From: Candidatus Hydrothermales bacterium
Lineage (GTDB): Bacteria; Hydrothermota; Hydrothermia; Hydrothermales; JAJRUZ01
Reading direction: 5' to 3'
Length of the DNA: 64,000 nt
Assembly: GCA_039630235.1 (NCBI GenBank)
Contig: JBCNVI010000008.1
Span: 1 to 64,000, forward strand
The notes beneath the pieces were generated by a model. It saw only the letters and a program-made list of their open reading frames with translations. It was not told where the DNA came from and made no database searches. Positions 26,275 to 35,653 of the stretch are shown piece by piece (position 1 is the first letter of the stretch; each line of letters begins with the position of its first letter). Both the position numbers and the translations under genes were made by a program.

Positions 26275-28252
26275 TGAAAGAAAATTAGATTCTTTCTTAA
26301 TTTTTCTATCATTTTTACTTCTTTCATCGTCTCTTTATACATCAAAGTTCGAAATCGCTATTTCTCCTATTGTTTCAATATTAATCCTTTTTATTTTGAT
26401 TTTTTTTGTAATTTTAAACTTTTTAAATATCAGTTTTGGTTTAAAAGAAATAACTTTAAAACTTCTTATATTTTCTGCTTTTAATTTTCTCTCCTTTCTT
26501 TACAAAACATACTTTAACCTCCTTTCTTTTCTTTTTATTTTAATCTTTTTTGGTTCACCCTTTTTAATACTATTTTTTTCTTTTTTTCCAATTTTAATAA
26601 CTATTGAAGAAAACGTTTTTTATTCTTTTGCCTTTTTTCTATATTCACTGTTTCTGTTTATTCTTTTATATCGAGAAAAAAGGAGAAACTTACTTTTAAA
26701 AGAAGAGATTGAGAAGGTTTCTTCAAAGTTAAGACTCTTTGAAATAGAAAAAGTCCCATCTGAGAAGCTTATAAAGGAACTAAAAAAAGAGGTTTATCCT
26801 GAAAAACCGGTTCCACTTTTCAAATTCGCCCTAAATCATTTAAAGGAGGTTTACAGTGAAATTATTCTTCCAAACTCTTTAGCCTTTTTGTTTTATGATC
26901 CGCTTGCACAGGGTTTTAGAATAGAAACTTCCTATTCAAAAAAGAAGTTTTTTAAAAACAAAGGAATAATACCCCTATATTCTCCACTTATAAAATTAGC
27001 GACAGAAAAAAATGAAAGAATTTATTTCCCTGAATTTTCTGGCTCTGGTTATGATATAGGTCTTTATGAATCTAACATAAAACTTGGATCTATTTGTATT
27101 GTTCCAATTTTTTCTGAGGGAGATCTTTACGGCTTTATTTATGCAGATAAAGAAGAAATAAAGGGATTTTCTGAAAATGATCTAAAATTTTTAGATTTTC
27201 TATCAAAAGAGACAAACCTTTTTTTAAAATTTTTCATTTTGTTAAAGAATGAAAACCAACTTGCATCAAGGTTTAGAGCCCTTTTTGAACTAGCAAAGGA
27301 TACAGCAGGTAAATTGCGTTTAAAAGAGGTAGCAGAAAAAATAATATACGTTTCAGAAATTTTAAAGAAAAGTGATGTAATATGTCTTCTTGAAAAAAGA
27401 TCGGATGAAATAAGATGTATCGCGATCAATCAGGAAAAAGATTGGATTAAAACAGGATCAAAATTTATTCACTCAGAAGACTCAATAATATCATTACTTT
27501 TCAAAAGCGGCTTCCCAGTTTTTACTGGAAGAATAAAAAGTTCTATTCCTGTTATAGGAAAGATAAATCCTGATATAAAATCAATACTAGCCTTTCCCAT
27601 AAAGATTGAAGGAAAAGCAAGGTATGCTCTTGCTCTTTTTTCAAGACATTTAGACTATTTTGATGAAAAAGATAAAGAGATATTTGAGTTTTTAATCCAA
27701 CAAGCACAGATTTCAATAGAAAAGGCTCTTTTATTTGAAAAAACTTTGGATCTCGCTATAAGAGACTCTTTAACAGGACTTTATAATCATAAAACTTTTC
27801 AAGAAAAGCTTTTAGACTCCATTAAGAGAAACATTCCTTTCAGTTTAATTTTAATAGATGTTGATCTATTTAAAAAAATAAATGATACCTATGGACATCC
27901 TTTTGGCGATAAAGTTCTTATGAAAATAGCTGAGATTTTAAAGGAAGAGACCGAAAAAATTGGGATACCCGCAAGGTATGGAGGAGAAGAGTTTGCGCTA
28001 ATAATTGAGGGTTCGAAAGAATATGCAAGATATAAAGGAGAAGAAATAAGAAAAAGAATAGAAAAAGAAGAGTTTTACACTGATGAGGGAGAGAGAGTTT
28101 ATATTACCGTAAGCATGGGTATTGCCTCTTTTCCTTTAGATACAAAGGAAAGAGGAAGTTTGATAGAAAAGGCAGATAGAGCACTTTACATAGCAAAAAG
28201 GAGCGGAAGAAACAGAGTAATTTCCTGGGGTCAAGAGGAAATTTCCCCTTAA
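26219..28252 (+). CDS. membrane GAF-GGDEF diguanylate cyclase (677 aa)
   Basis: About four to six N-terminal hydrophobic segments (to ~residue 150) anchor the protein. A coiled helix, two GAF-type sensory domains (~185-345 and ~350-510) and a C-terminal GGDEF domain (~515-675) follow. The active-site loop is ARYGGEEFALI (GGEEF at ~587-591), with LTGLYNHKTFQ and LIDVDLFKKINDTYGHPFGD before it. It should make cyclic-di-GMP. The RxxD inhibitory site is absent (EKIG in its place), so product inhibition may be missing. It is last in the operon and converges with accC with 6 nt between the stops. No in-frame start after the overlap looks better. Confidence 0.9.
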   Translation: MSISSNFTLKIQKLKRFISERKLDSFLIFLSFLLLSSSLYTSKFEIAISPIVSILILFILIFFVILNFLNISFGLKEITLKLLIFSAFNFLSFLYKTYFNLLSFLFILIFFGSPFLILFFSFFPILITIEENVFYSFAFFLYSLFLFILLYREKRRNLLLKEEIEKVSSKLRLFEIEKVPSEKLIKELKKEVYPEKPVPLFKFALNHLKEVYSEIILPNSLAFLFYDPLAQGFRIETSYSKKKFFKNKGIIPLYSPLIKLATEKNERIYFPEFSGSGYDIGLYESNIKLGSICIVPIFSEGDLYGFIYADKEEIKGFSENDLKFLDFLSKETNLFLKFFILLKNENQLASRFRALFELAKDTAGKLRLKEVAEKIIYVSEILKKSDVICLLEKRSDEIRCIAINQEKDWIKTGSKFIHSEDSIISLLFKSGFPVFTGRIKSSIPVIGKINPDIKSILAFPIKIEGKARYALALFSRHLDYFDEKDKEIFEFLIQQAQISIEKALLFEKTLDLAIRDSLTGLYNHKTFQEKLLDSIKRNIPFSLILIDVDLFKKINDTYGHPFGDKVLMKIAEILKEETEKIGIPARYGGEEFALIIEGSKEYARYKGEEIRKRIEKEEFYTDEGERVYITVSMGIASFPLDTKERGSLIEKADRALYIAKRSGRNRVISWGQEEISP

Positions 28253-28258
28253 AGACCT

Positions 28259-29605
28259 TTATCTTTTAAGAAATCTTTCAAGAAAGTTTGTATCAAAATT
28301 ACCTTCGATAAAATCCTTATCCTCTACAATTTTCTTGTGAAGTGGAATAGTTGTGTGAATTCCATCAATAATTGTCTCTTCAAGTGCTCTTTTTAATCTT
28401 TTTATCGCTGCTTCCCTTGTTCTCTCATAAACAATTAACTTTGCAATTAAAGAATCATAGTAAGGTTTAACTTCATATCCGGCATATATAAAAGAATCTA
28501 CCCTCACACCAGGGCCTCCTGGAAAATGTAGCGTTTTTACAACTCCTGGAGACGGCATAAAGCCCTTATCAGGATTTTCTGCATTTATCCTTACCTCAAT
28601 TGCATGCCCCCTTTTTTCTATATCACTTTGATTTAGCTCTAATTTTCCCTTTTCTTCCAGTTCTATTTGTGTTTTTATTAAATCAATCCCAGTAATAAAT
28701 TCTGTAACCGGATGTTCAACCTGTATTCTTGTATTCATTTCTATAAAATATAAATTTTTGTTTTCGTCCATAAGAAATTCTAAAGTTCCGGCAGATTTGT
28801 ACCTAATAGCTTCAGCTCCTCTTCTTGCATATTCCAAAAGCTTTTCTCTAGTTTTTTCATCTATTGAGGGAGACGGAGCCTCTTCTAAAATTTTTTGATG
28901 TCTTCTTTGTATAGTGCACTCTCTTTCAAATAGTGTCAGTACTTTGCCCTTTCCGTCTCCTATTACTTGCACCTCAATGTGTCTCGGTTTTTCTATAAAT
29001 TTCTCGATATAGAGTCTACCATCTCCAAAAGCAGCTTGAGCTTCTGCTTGTGCTGTTTTAAAACTTATCTCAAAATCCTTTTCACTTCTTACTACTCTCA
29101 TACCTTTTCCACCACCTCCGGCACTAGCTTTTAGGATCACAGGAAAGCCAATGTCTCTTGCTATCTCCAAGGCTTCATCTAAACTTTCAACAATACCGTC
29201 AGAACCTGGTATTACAGGAACTCCAGCTTCCTTCATTATCTTTCTTGCCATAGCCTTATCTCCCATCTTTGAAATATGTTCAGGTTCTGGACCAATAAAA
29301 ATAAAACCAGATGACTTAACTATCTCTGAAAACTCGGCATTTTCCGACAAAAAGCCATAACCTGGATGAATCGCATCACATCCTGTAATTTCAGCGGCTG
29401 ATATAATCCTTGGAATATTTAAATAACTCTGTGAAGATGGAGCAGGCCCTATACAAATTGACTGATCCGCCAAAAAAACATGCAAGGAATCCTTATCTAC
29501 CTCCGAATAAACAGCAACTGACTCAATCCCTAGCTCTTTACAAGCATAAATTATTCTAACAGCAATTTCACCCCTATTTGCAATCAGTATTCTTTTTATT
29601 TTCAT
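28259..29605 (-). CDS. accC: biotin carboxylase of acetyl-CoA carboxylase (448 aa)
   Basis: ATP-grasp enzyme that carboxylates biotin on AccB. Motifs: LIANRGEIAVRII at the N-terminus, the glycine loop KASAGGGGKGMRVV, EKFIEKPRHIEVQVIGDG, RRHQKILEEAPSP, NLYFIEMNTRIQVEHPVTE and the C-terminal PYYDSLIAKLIVY. Normal length. It ends a minus-strand operon of signalling and secreted-protein genes, which is an odd place for accC; its ATG overlaps the subtilase stop by 4 nt. The sequence could also belong to a pyruvate or propionyl carboxylase subunit, but accB in the same window favours ACC. Confidence 0.94.
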   Translation of the reverse strand: MKIKRILIANRGEIAVRIIYACKELGIESVAVYSEVDKDSLHVFLADQSICIGPAPSSQSYLNIPRIISAAEITGCDAIHPGYGFLSENAEFSEIVKSSGFIFIGPEPEHISKMGDKAMARKIMKEAGVPVIPGSDGIVESLDEALEIARDIGFPVILKASAGGGGKGMRVVRSEKDFEISFKTAQAEAQAAFGDGRLYIEKFIEKPRHIEVQVIGDGKGKVLTLFERECTIQRRHQKILEEAPSPSIDEKTREKLLEYARRGAEAIRYKSAGTLEFLMDENKNLYFIEMNTRIQVEHPVTEFITGIDLIKTQIELEEKGKLELNQSDIEKRGHAIEVRINAENPDKGFMPSPGVVKTLHFPGGPGVRVDSFIYAGYEVKPYYDSLIAKLIVYERTREAAIKRLKRALEETIIDGIHTTIPLHKKIVEDKDFIEGNFDTNFLERFLKR

Positions 29606-32121
29606 CTCTCCACAATTAATTTAATGTAATCTTTTGATTCTGATGTTTCAAAAGTTATTATGTAAAAACCAGGAAAAATTTTTTCCTTAACATCTAATTT
29701 TAAGTTAATAACTTCCTTATATCTACCTAAGGGCAAAAAAGTACTTTTTTCATAAACCTTTTTTCCTGAAGGAGTAAAAATTTTTATAGAAACAGGAGTT
29801 AAACTCTCGTTAATAATATAATCAATATTTAAAATATCACCTTTTGTTGGATTTGGATAAACAGAAATTATTCTAGACTTTTCTCCTTCTCTTTGGGGTA
29901 ACTCAGTTTCTTCAAAATTTAAAGCTTTAAGTGCATCTGGGATACCGTATCCATAAATGTTATCAGGAGAAAGGTACTTTGAAGAGGACATTATTATAGA
30001 AAGATATAATTTTCTTGCGTCCCAACTGGGATGAGCTGAAAGAATAGAAGCAGCAAAGCCAGCCATAAGTGCAGTTGAGACTGAAGTTCCTTGGGCTTGA
30101 GAGTATGAATAAATAGAATCTCCTGTTTGGGTTATTTCCTTATATAAAGTAACTGATGTATAAGGAGCAACCACATCAGGTTTTATTCTCCCATCTGAAG
30201 TTGGACCAAAGGCTGAACCATTCCATATTTTACCGTCAAGCTTTACTCCACCAACAGTTATAACAGAGTCAGCATCGCCAGGTGCTACAATAGTCGTGTC
30301 AGCTTTTGTTGTGTCCTTGTGAGATACATTTCCAGCCGCAGTAAAGACTAAAATTCCCTTAGAAAGAGCCTTAGAAGCAGCCCTCGAAGAAATAGCAGTT
30401 TTTCCATTCATATCTTTCTTTTCGTACCAATCAGAATAACCCAAAGATGAGGAAACAATATTTGCACCTAATCTATGGGAGAGTTCAAGGGCTTCAACCC
30501 AAAAGTCCTCCTCAACTATATTTTCAAAGTTATAGCCTTCAACAGTTTTTGTTCTTTCTGTTTTAAAAAGCAAAAATTCAGCACCAGGTGCTGTTCCTAT
30601 AAGTTCACCGGGAGTATAGCCACCTATTAGTCCGAGCATTCTCGTTCCATGATAGGCACCTGAAAGGGGATCTGTAAAGTCAGTTAATGGATCAAGGTTA
30701 ACTTTTTTATCTCCCCTTCTTCTAAAAACCGTAAAATTATTGAAACAGTTTAGATCATCAACAAAGTACTCAAGAATAGAATCTATGGTTCCTCTATAAT
30801 AGTGATAAATAAAGCCATTTTTCGTATAGTAAATTTTATTCTGAAAGTAAACTGGACTTTTTATAAAAAAACCTGCATCTATGATTTTTTTTGTATAAAG
30901 ATTAAAGTAACTATCAAACTTTAATTCGTAGAGAGTGTCTCTTTTACTCCCAGATACAAGGAGAACTTGTGTTGTATCCTCTTTGAATCTAATAAAATGA
31001 GGTTGACCGGGTGAGAGGATCGTATCTTTTATAACCCTATAGAGTGTATCTAGAATCATAAGTCCTGATATGGGTCTTAAGATCCCCATTTCATATAAAA
31101 CAAAAATTAAATTATTCTTCTCATTTACTTTTAAAGAAAAGGCTTTTACATTGCGAGAAAATAACACGTTCCTATTTAAGTCTATTATTTTGATAGATAA
31201 AGTATCAGAATATACTATGTTTATTTTGTCATTAAAAATAAAAATTTCAAGATCAAAGATAAAGGGAGCGTGAGTTAAAATTTTAAAAGAATCTTTGTGG
31301 AGATCTTTATTTAAAAATGAAACAGCAATAGCCTCACTACCGGGAAATAAGATCATCTTATAGGCCAAGTAAACTTTTCCTTTGTAATAAACTGCAGAGG
31401 GCAAAAGAGAGATAGTATCAGGGCTTAAAGGAGTTAATCTGTCTCTATATGAAAAGTTATTGTTTAAAAAAATATTTCCGTATATTCTCCAGAGATTTTT
31501 GCTATTATCTCTCTCATTTAAAAAGTTATAAAAAATAAATAGTGTATCTTTGTTACCTGTTAGAGAGGTTTTGCCTATATAACCAATTGCCCTTACCTTT
31601 GGAATCCCATATTTTAAGTTATTAGCATTAAGGAACATTGAATCTCCACTGTTAAAGTCATAAGTAAACTTTACTCTCTTTCCTTCCCTTATGTGAACTA
31701 AGGCAGGATGATTGAGATCAAAACCAGTATCAAATATTGAAATCTTTACATTCTGACCTATAAAGCCTCTTTTATGAACCTCATCGATTTTTAAAAATTT
31801 TATAACTTCATAGGAGCTTCCGTAATCTGACGGCGAAAAAGAAGAGGGTTTAAATTGCTTGTAAAATTTTTTACCTCTGTTAACAACATGGTACTCACTT
31901 ATTAATTTTTTAAGTTCTTTAAATCTTAAAAGGAAAGACGGGAAGTAGCAGGACATAAAGTTTTCCCATTCGGAGATGGCTCTTACCCTAGCTCCCTGAT
32001 TTTCGAGTATATTAGAGATTCTTGTTATATTATTTGACTTTAACCATAAGTTGAGATAACCTTTTTCCCTGATTATTCCCTCAATTTCTGAGTTTAAAAA
32101 AGAAATTAGAAGAAAAATCAT
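29602..32121 (-). CDS. secreted S8 subtilisin-like peptidase with large insertion and sorting-type C-terminus (839 aa)
   Basis: Signal peptide (IFLLISFLNS), then a propeptide region. The catalytic triad is Asp131 (ISIFDTGFDLNHPAL), His491 (GAYHGTRMLG) and Ser680 (GTSVSTALMAG), with the oxyanion Asn in FTAAGNVSHKD. About 360 residues separate Asp and His, far more than the usual 30-60. The insertion has repeated beta segments (SAVYYKGKVYLAYK; DKINIVYSD; SPVYFQNKIYYTKNG) that suggest a beta-propeller-like domain. The last ~85 residues (VYPNPTKGDILNIDY; GFYIITFET) are a sorting-type domain. Overlaps accC by 4 nt and is 3 nt from the TPR gene before it. Confidence 0.88.
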   Translation of the reverse strand: MIFLLISFLNSEIEGIIREKGYLNLWLKSNNITRISNILENQGARVRAISEWENFMSCYFPSFLLRFKELKKLISEYHVVNRGKKFYKQFKPSSFSPSDYGSSYEVIKFLKIDEVHKRGFIGQNVKISIFDTGFDLNHPALVHIREGKRVKFTYDFNSGDSMFLNANNLKYGIPKVRAIGYIGKTSLTGNKDTLFIFYNFLNERDNSKNLWRIYGNIFLNNNFSYRDRLTPLSPDTISLLPSAVYYKGKVYLAYKMILFPGSEAIAVSFLNKDLHKDSFKILTHAPFIFDLEIFIFNDKINIVYSDTLSIKIIDLNRNVLFSRNVKAFSLKVNEKNNLIFVLYEMGILRPISGLMILDTLYRVIKDTILSPGQPHFIRFKEDTTQVLLVSGSKRDTLYELKFDSYFNLYTKKIIDAGFFIKSPVYFQNKIYYTKNGFIYHYYRGTIDSILEYFVDDLNCFNNFTVFRRRGDKKVNLDPLTDFTDPLSGAYHGTRMLGLIGGYTPGELIGTAPGAEFLLFKTERTKTVEGYNFENIVEEDFWVEALELSHRLGANIVSSSLGYSDWYEKKDMNGKTAISSRAASKALSKGILVFTAAGNVSHKDTTKADTTIVAPGDADSVITVGGVKLDGKIWNGSAFGPTSDGRIKPDVVAPYTSVTLYKEITQTGDSIYSYSQAQGTSVSTALMAGFAASILSAHPSWDARKLYLSIIMSSSKYLSPDNIYGYGIPDALKALNFEETELPQREGEKSRIISVYPNPTKGDILNIDYIINESLTPVSIKIFTPSGKKVYEKSTFLPLGRYKEVINLKLDVKEKIFPGFYIITFETSESKDYIKLIVER

Positions 32122-32124
32122 ATC

Positions 32125-33228
32125 TTATAACCTCCCTATAGTTTTAAGGAAGAGCGCAAAGCCCTCACTTTCATTTTTTAAAAGTTCTAAGGCCTTTTTT
32201 GCAGCTTCGTAATTAGGATTGATTGAAAGAGCATTTTCTAACTCGATCTGAGCTTCCTCAAAAAGTGTTTTTATTTTATAGAAAAAGGCAAGTGCTAAAT
32301 TAAATCTAACATCAGCGTATTCGGGGTGTTCATCTCTTATTTCTTTTAATTTTAAAATATAGTCATCCACTATCATTTTTGACCTTTCCCTATCAGCGTA
32401 TCTTGTAAGAACAATAAACTCTTCAAGGATTTCATGTACATCATAGGGTTTTAAAATATTAAAGAATTCCTCAAAAAGTCTTTTTGCTTCCATAATTTCA
32501 CCATTTTCAAGTAAAGTTAAACCATTTTTAAATTTTTCATTTTTAAACCTTGGATCAAGAATCTCGGCACTTTTAAAAGAAAGCACAATAGTTTTAAAAG
32601 GTATTGTTGACCCTGAATTCAGAACAAGATCAAGTAGGGAAAGACCCATTTCAAAGTGAGCTTCAGCATAAGAGGGATTTTTCTCGAGTGCCTTTTTAAG
32701 ATAGGAGATACTCCTTGTGAATTCCTTTTTTAGTCTAAAAACTCTTCCTGCCCAAAGAAAATAATTAGGATAGTCTCTATCTTGTAACGCTTTTTCGAAA
32801 AAAAAGCTTGACTTTTCATAATCCCTTAAGTAGAAGTAAACTTGTCCTAAAACAAAATTTAAGGGACCATAATTTTCGTTCAATTTTATCTTATCTTCAA
32901 GTAGTTCCCTTGCTTCTTCAACAAGTCCTATTTTTAACATTTTTTCAGCCAGTTTTACATACATATCTAAAGGTTCCTCTTTCATTCTCTCTTTTATAGA
33001 AAGCCATGTTTTAATCTCATTTAATAGATGTTCATGAAAATTCTTTACTATTTCAAAAATTTTTTTCTCCTCTAAAACCTTATCTATCTCAATCCTTTTT
33101 ACTAAAACTATTTTACCCTCTCTTGTTACCTTTGAAAATAACTCTCCTTGGGCAGATAAGTAGCTTGTTTCAACATAGTAGACCTTATCTCCAATTTCTA
33201 GGTGAGAAGAGGTTCCAAACCCTTTCAT
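32125..33228 (-). CDS. TPR-repeat protein of unknown function (367 aa)
   Basis: The N-terminal ~75 residues hold a small beta-rich module (HLEIGDKVYYVETSYLSAQG; GKIVLVKRIEIDK) similar in pattern to a short export- or ligand-binding domain I cannot name. Residues ~85-365 are TPR helices (AEKMLKIGLVEEARELLEDK; YEKSSFFFEKALQ; AEAHFEMGLSLLDL; EAQIELENALSINPNYEAA). No signal peptide, so it is probably cytoplasmic. Overlaps the barrel-TPR gene by 4 nt upstream. In an operon with the STAS protein and SpoIIE-type phosphatase, it may act as their protein-interaction hub (inference). Confidence 0.72.
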   Translation of the reverse strand: MKGFGTSSHLEIGDKVYYVETSYLSAQGELFSKVTREGKIVLVKRIEIDKVLEEKKIFEIVKNFHEHLLNEIKTWLSIKERMKEEPLDMYVKLAEKMLKIGLVEEARELLEDKIKLNENYGPLNFVLGQVYFYLRDYEKSSFFFEKALQDRDYPNYFLWAGRVFRLKKEFTRSISYLKKALEKNPSYAEAHFEMGLSLLDLVLNSGSTIPFKTIVLSFKSAEILDPRFKNEKFKNGLTLLENGEIMEAKRLFEEFFNILKPYDVHEILEEFIVLTRYADRERSKMIVDDYILKLKEIRDEHPEYADVRFNLALAFFYKIKTLFEEAQIELENALSINPNYEAAKKALELLKNESEGFALFLKTIGRL

Positions 33229-34217
33229 TCTGTTATTTTTTTCAGTTTCTCTAATCTCTCCTTTGCCCTCTCATAGAGTTTTTTTGTATCTTTATAAGAG
33301 GGATTGCTCTTTATAATTACTTCCCAAGATTTTATTGCTTCTTCTAATAGTTCCATCTTATAAAACTCTATGCCCTTTTTGTAATAAAATTCAAGTTCTT
33401 CTTCAGTCAGAGAGGGAACTTCCTCTTTTTTTTCCTCCTCTTTCTTTCTTATTGGCCTTTTTACTACTTCCTTCTCGGGTGAGGTCTCTTTCTTTTCAAC
33501 ATAAACTGGCACTTTTTTTGTTCTAACGATTTCCTTTATTAAAATTCTTTTTTTAAAATCAAGTACATATCCAAAATAAAATTTTTCACCAAATAGACCT
33601 AACAAAAATTTCATATCGCCTTTTTTAAAGCTAATACCTAAGGAATAAAGTTTCTTCCTAAAAACTTGGATTCCAGAATAAAATTTTAAATTTTCAAAAA
33701 AGAAATTTTTTAAATTTAAGATATATGTAAGACCAAGTCTTAAACCAATAGAGTCACTTGTAAAAACTGGCTCAGTGTTTAAAGTAAAACCTCTATGATG
33801 AAGAGAAAAACCAAGTTGTGCATGTAAATGGGTAGTATTTGTCTTTAAATTTTGTATTCCTTCAGCGTAAAAACCAAAAGACAAAAAGTTATTAGGAGCA
33901 TGCAGTAGAGCTTGACCTATACCAAAACCATCTAAGGCTTTATTAACAAAAATTATTTTTGTTCTTATAGAAAAGGAAACTTTTTCTGCATAAGTTCCAC
34001 CTGAGAAAGAAATATAATTTCTTGAGTCTGATTCAAAAGCAAAATTCCTATAAACTATTGAGAAAAATTTCATCTCAGTTGGGATTTCATAAAAAAAGCC
34101 AAGTTTTTCCTCTGGCTTTGTAAAGGCAGAGGTAACCAAACGATCAAGAAAATCAACAGGATAAGAAACTCCCGTTAATCCCTTTAGTAAAGGTAGAGCG
34201 TATAAAAATATTATCAT
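33225..34217 (-). CDS. putative outer-membrane beta-barrel protein with periplasmic TPR tail (330 aa)
   Basis: Starts with a signal sequence (IIFLYALPLLKG). Residues ~35-225 alternate short amphipathic strands with aromatic ends (FSIVYRNFAF; LSFGFYAEGIQ; LRLGLTYILNL; KFYFGYVLDF), as in small outer-membrane barrels of FCB-type bacteria. A Lys/Glu/Pro-rich linker follows (~235-275), then one or two TPR helices (FYKMELLEEAIKSWEVIIKS). I do not recognise a named family; PorV/PorQ-like or an OmpA-like architecture are weak options. Overlaps both neighbours by 4 nt. Confidence 0.6.
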   Translation of the reverse strand: MIIFLYALPLLKGLTGVSYPVDFLDRLVTSAFTKPEEKLGFFYEIPTEMKFFSIVYRNFAFESDSRNYISFSGGTYAEKVSFSIRTKIIFVNKALDGFGIGQALLHAPNNFLSFGFYAEGIQNLKTNTTHLHAQLGFSLHHRGFTLNTEPVFTSDSIGLRLGLTYILNLKNFFFENLKFYSGIQVFRKKLYSLGISFKKGDMKFLLGLFGEKFYFGYVLDFKKRILIKEIVRTKKVPVYVEKKETSPEKEVVKRPIRKKEEEKKEEVPSLTEEELEFYYKKGIEFYKMELLEEAIKSWEVIIKSNPSYKDTKKLYERAKERLEKLKKITE

Positions 34218-35653
34218 TTCTTTCTTATAATCAAAAAAGTTATATCATCTTCAGGTTCTGATTTACCCATAAACTCTTTAACTTTCTCAACCATTTTAAT
34301 CTTAATTTCCTCTGCACTCTTTCCTTTTTTAACAATTTCATCAAATAAATTGAAGATACCATCTTCACCTAGTATTTCACCCTTTTCATTTTTGATATCA
34401 TTAAGTCCATCTGTATAAAGAAAGAAAATATCGTCTTTTTCCAATTTGCCTTGGCCCTTTTGCACCATACTAGGGTATTCTTCTTGTGAAACAAAAGAAA
34501 AACCAATTGGAACTCCATTTGTTTTGAATTTTTTAACAAGACCTGTACTTGAGGTGTATAGCAGCGGGGGGTTGTGTCCACAGGAAGAGTAGATATAGTT
34601 TCCGTTGTCTTCTAGATATAGTAAAAAAAGAGTTAAGAACATATCATCTGGCATTTTGTCTTTTAGGAAGGAGTGAATATTTGCAGCGAAGGCTAAGGGA
34701 CTTCTTGAAGTTTTATAGTTTGAGTATATAAAAGCCTTTGTTAAGGCCATAATAAGAGATGAAGAAGCTCCTTTTCCTGAAACGTCTCCTATTACACAGA
34801 GAGTATGAGTAATAGTCTTTAAAACATCAACGTAATCGCCACCTACGTAGAATGCTGGCTCGTAATAGTAGGAAATTTCATATTCTCTTAAATTAGGTAA
34901 TTTCTCTGGTAGAAGCATCTTTTGAATTTCTCTTGCAAGCTCTGCATCTCTTTTTAGTCTTTCTTTTTCTATCAAATTTTTTCTGTACTCTATAAGCTTA
35001 ACTCTCATCTCTTCAGCCACCTTGACTATTTTACCAAACTCATCTTTTGAAGGATACTTTATTTCTTTCTCTAAGTCTCCCTCACCGATTCTTTTGAGAG
35101 CATGAATAATATAGTTAAGTGGTCTTAGCGAGATATAGGAAAAAAGAAAGATTGATATTAAACCTAAAAAAAGAAATAGGAAAAAAATTATGGACGCCAC
35201 TTTTCTAAAGTCCTTTTTTGCTTTCTCAAGTATTTCAGCTGAAAGAGCTAAGTAAACTTTTCCTATATTCACTTTTCCCATAGAAACTTCCTTTTCAAAA
35301 AGAAAAAAATTTTGTTTTGCCTTATGAATTCTTAAAATGTCCTCTATATTTTTATTTACTTCTTCATAATCAGGTGAGCCTTTAATTTTGTTATACTTAT
35401 CAACAATATAGACAAAAATAAGAGATTCTTCTTTTTGAAGTGAATAGGTTAAACGGCTAAGTTCAGCAAGATTTTCATCAATTAAAGGCTCCTTTGCAAC
35501 CATTGCTAAGGAGGTTGCTAAGGAATTACCCCTTTTATTTAACTCAGCAATAATATAACTTTCTCCCCTCTTAGTTAAAAAATCATAAATTAGATAAGAG
35601 AAAAAAATGAAAATTAGGGAAAAAAGAATACTTATTTTAATTTTAAAACTCAT
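34214..35653 (-). CDS. membrane SpoIIE/RsbU-type serine phosphatase with HAMP domain (479 aa)
   Basis: Two transmembrane helices (~7-25 and ~155-175) enclose a periplasmic sensor of ~125 residues; a HAMP domain (~175-228, PLNYIIHALKRIGEGDLEKE) follows, then a PP2C-type SpoIIE domain. The latter has REIQKMLLPEKLPN, GGDYVDVLK, CVIGDVSGKGASSSLIM, GHNPPLLY, FLYTDGLNDIKNEKGE and EDDITFLIIRK, so the metal-binding Asp residues are present. Such enzymes dephosphorylate a STAS-domain anti-anti-sigma protein; one is encoded immediately upstream with a 4-nt overlap. The cognate kinase/anti-sigma factor is not in the window. Confidence 0.9.
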   Translation of the reverse strand: MSFKIKISILFSLIFIFFSYLIYDFLTKRGESYIIAELNKRGNSLATSLAMVAKEPLIDENLAELSRLTYSLQKEESLIFVYIVDKYNKIKGSPDYEEVNKNIEDILRIHKAKQNFFLFEKEVSMGKVNIGKVYLALSAEILEKAKKDFRKVASIIFFLFLFLGLISIFLFSYISLRPLNYIIHALKRIGEGDLEKEIKYPSKDEFGKIVKVAEEMRVKLIEYRKNLIEKERLKRDAELAREIQKMLLPEKLPNLREYEISYYYEPAFYVGGDYVDVLKTITHTLCVIGDVSGKGASSSLIMALTKAFIYSNYKTSRSPLAFAANIHSFLKDKMPDDMFLTLFLLYLEDNGNYIYSSCGHNPPLLYTSSTGLVKKFKTNGVPIGFSFVSQEEYPSMVQKGQGKLEKDDIFFLYTDGLNDIKNEKGEILGEDGIFNLFDEIVKKGKSAEEIKIKMVEKVKEFMGKSEPEDDITFLIIRKK

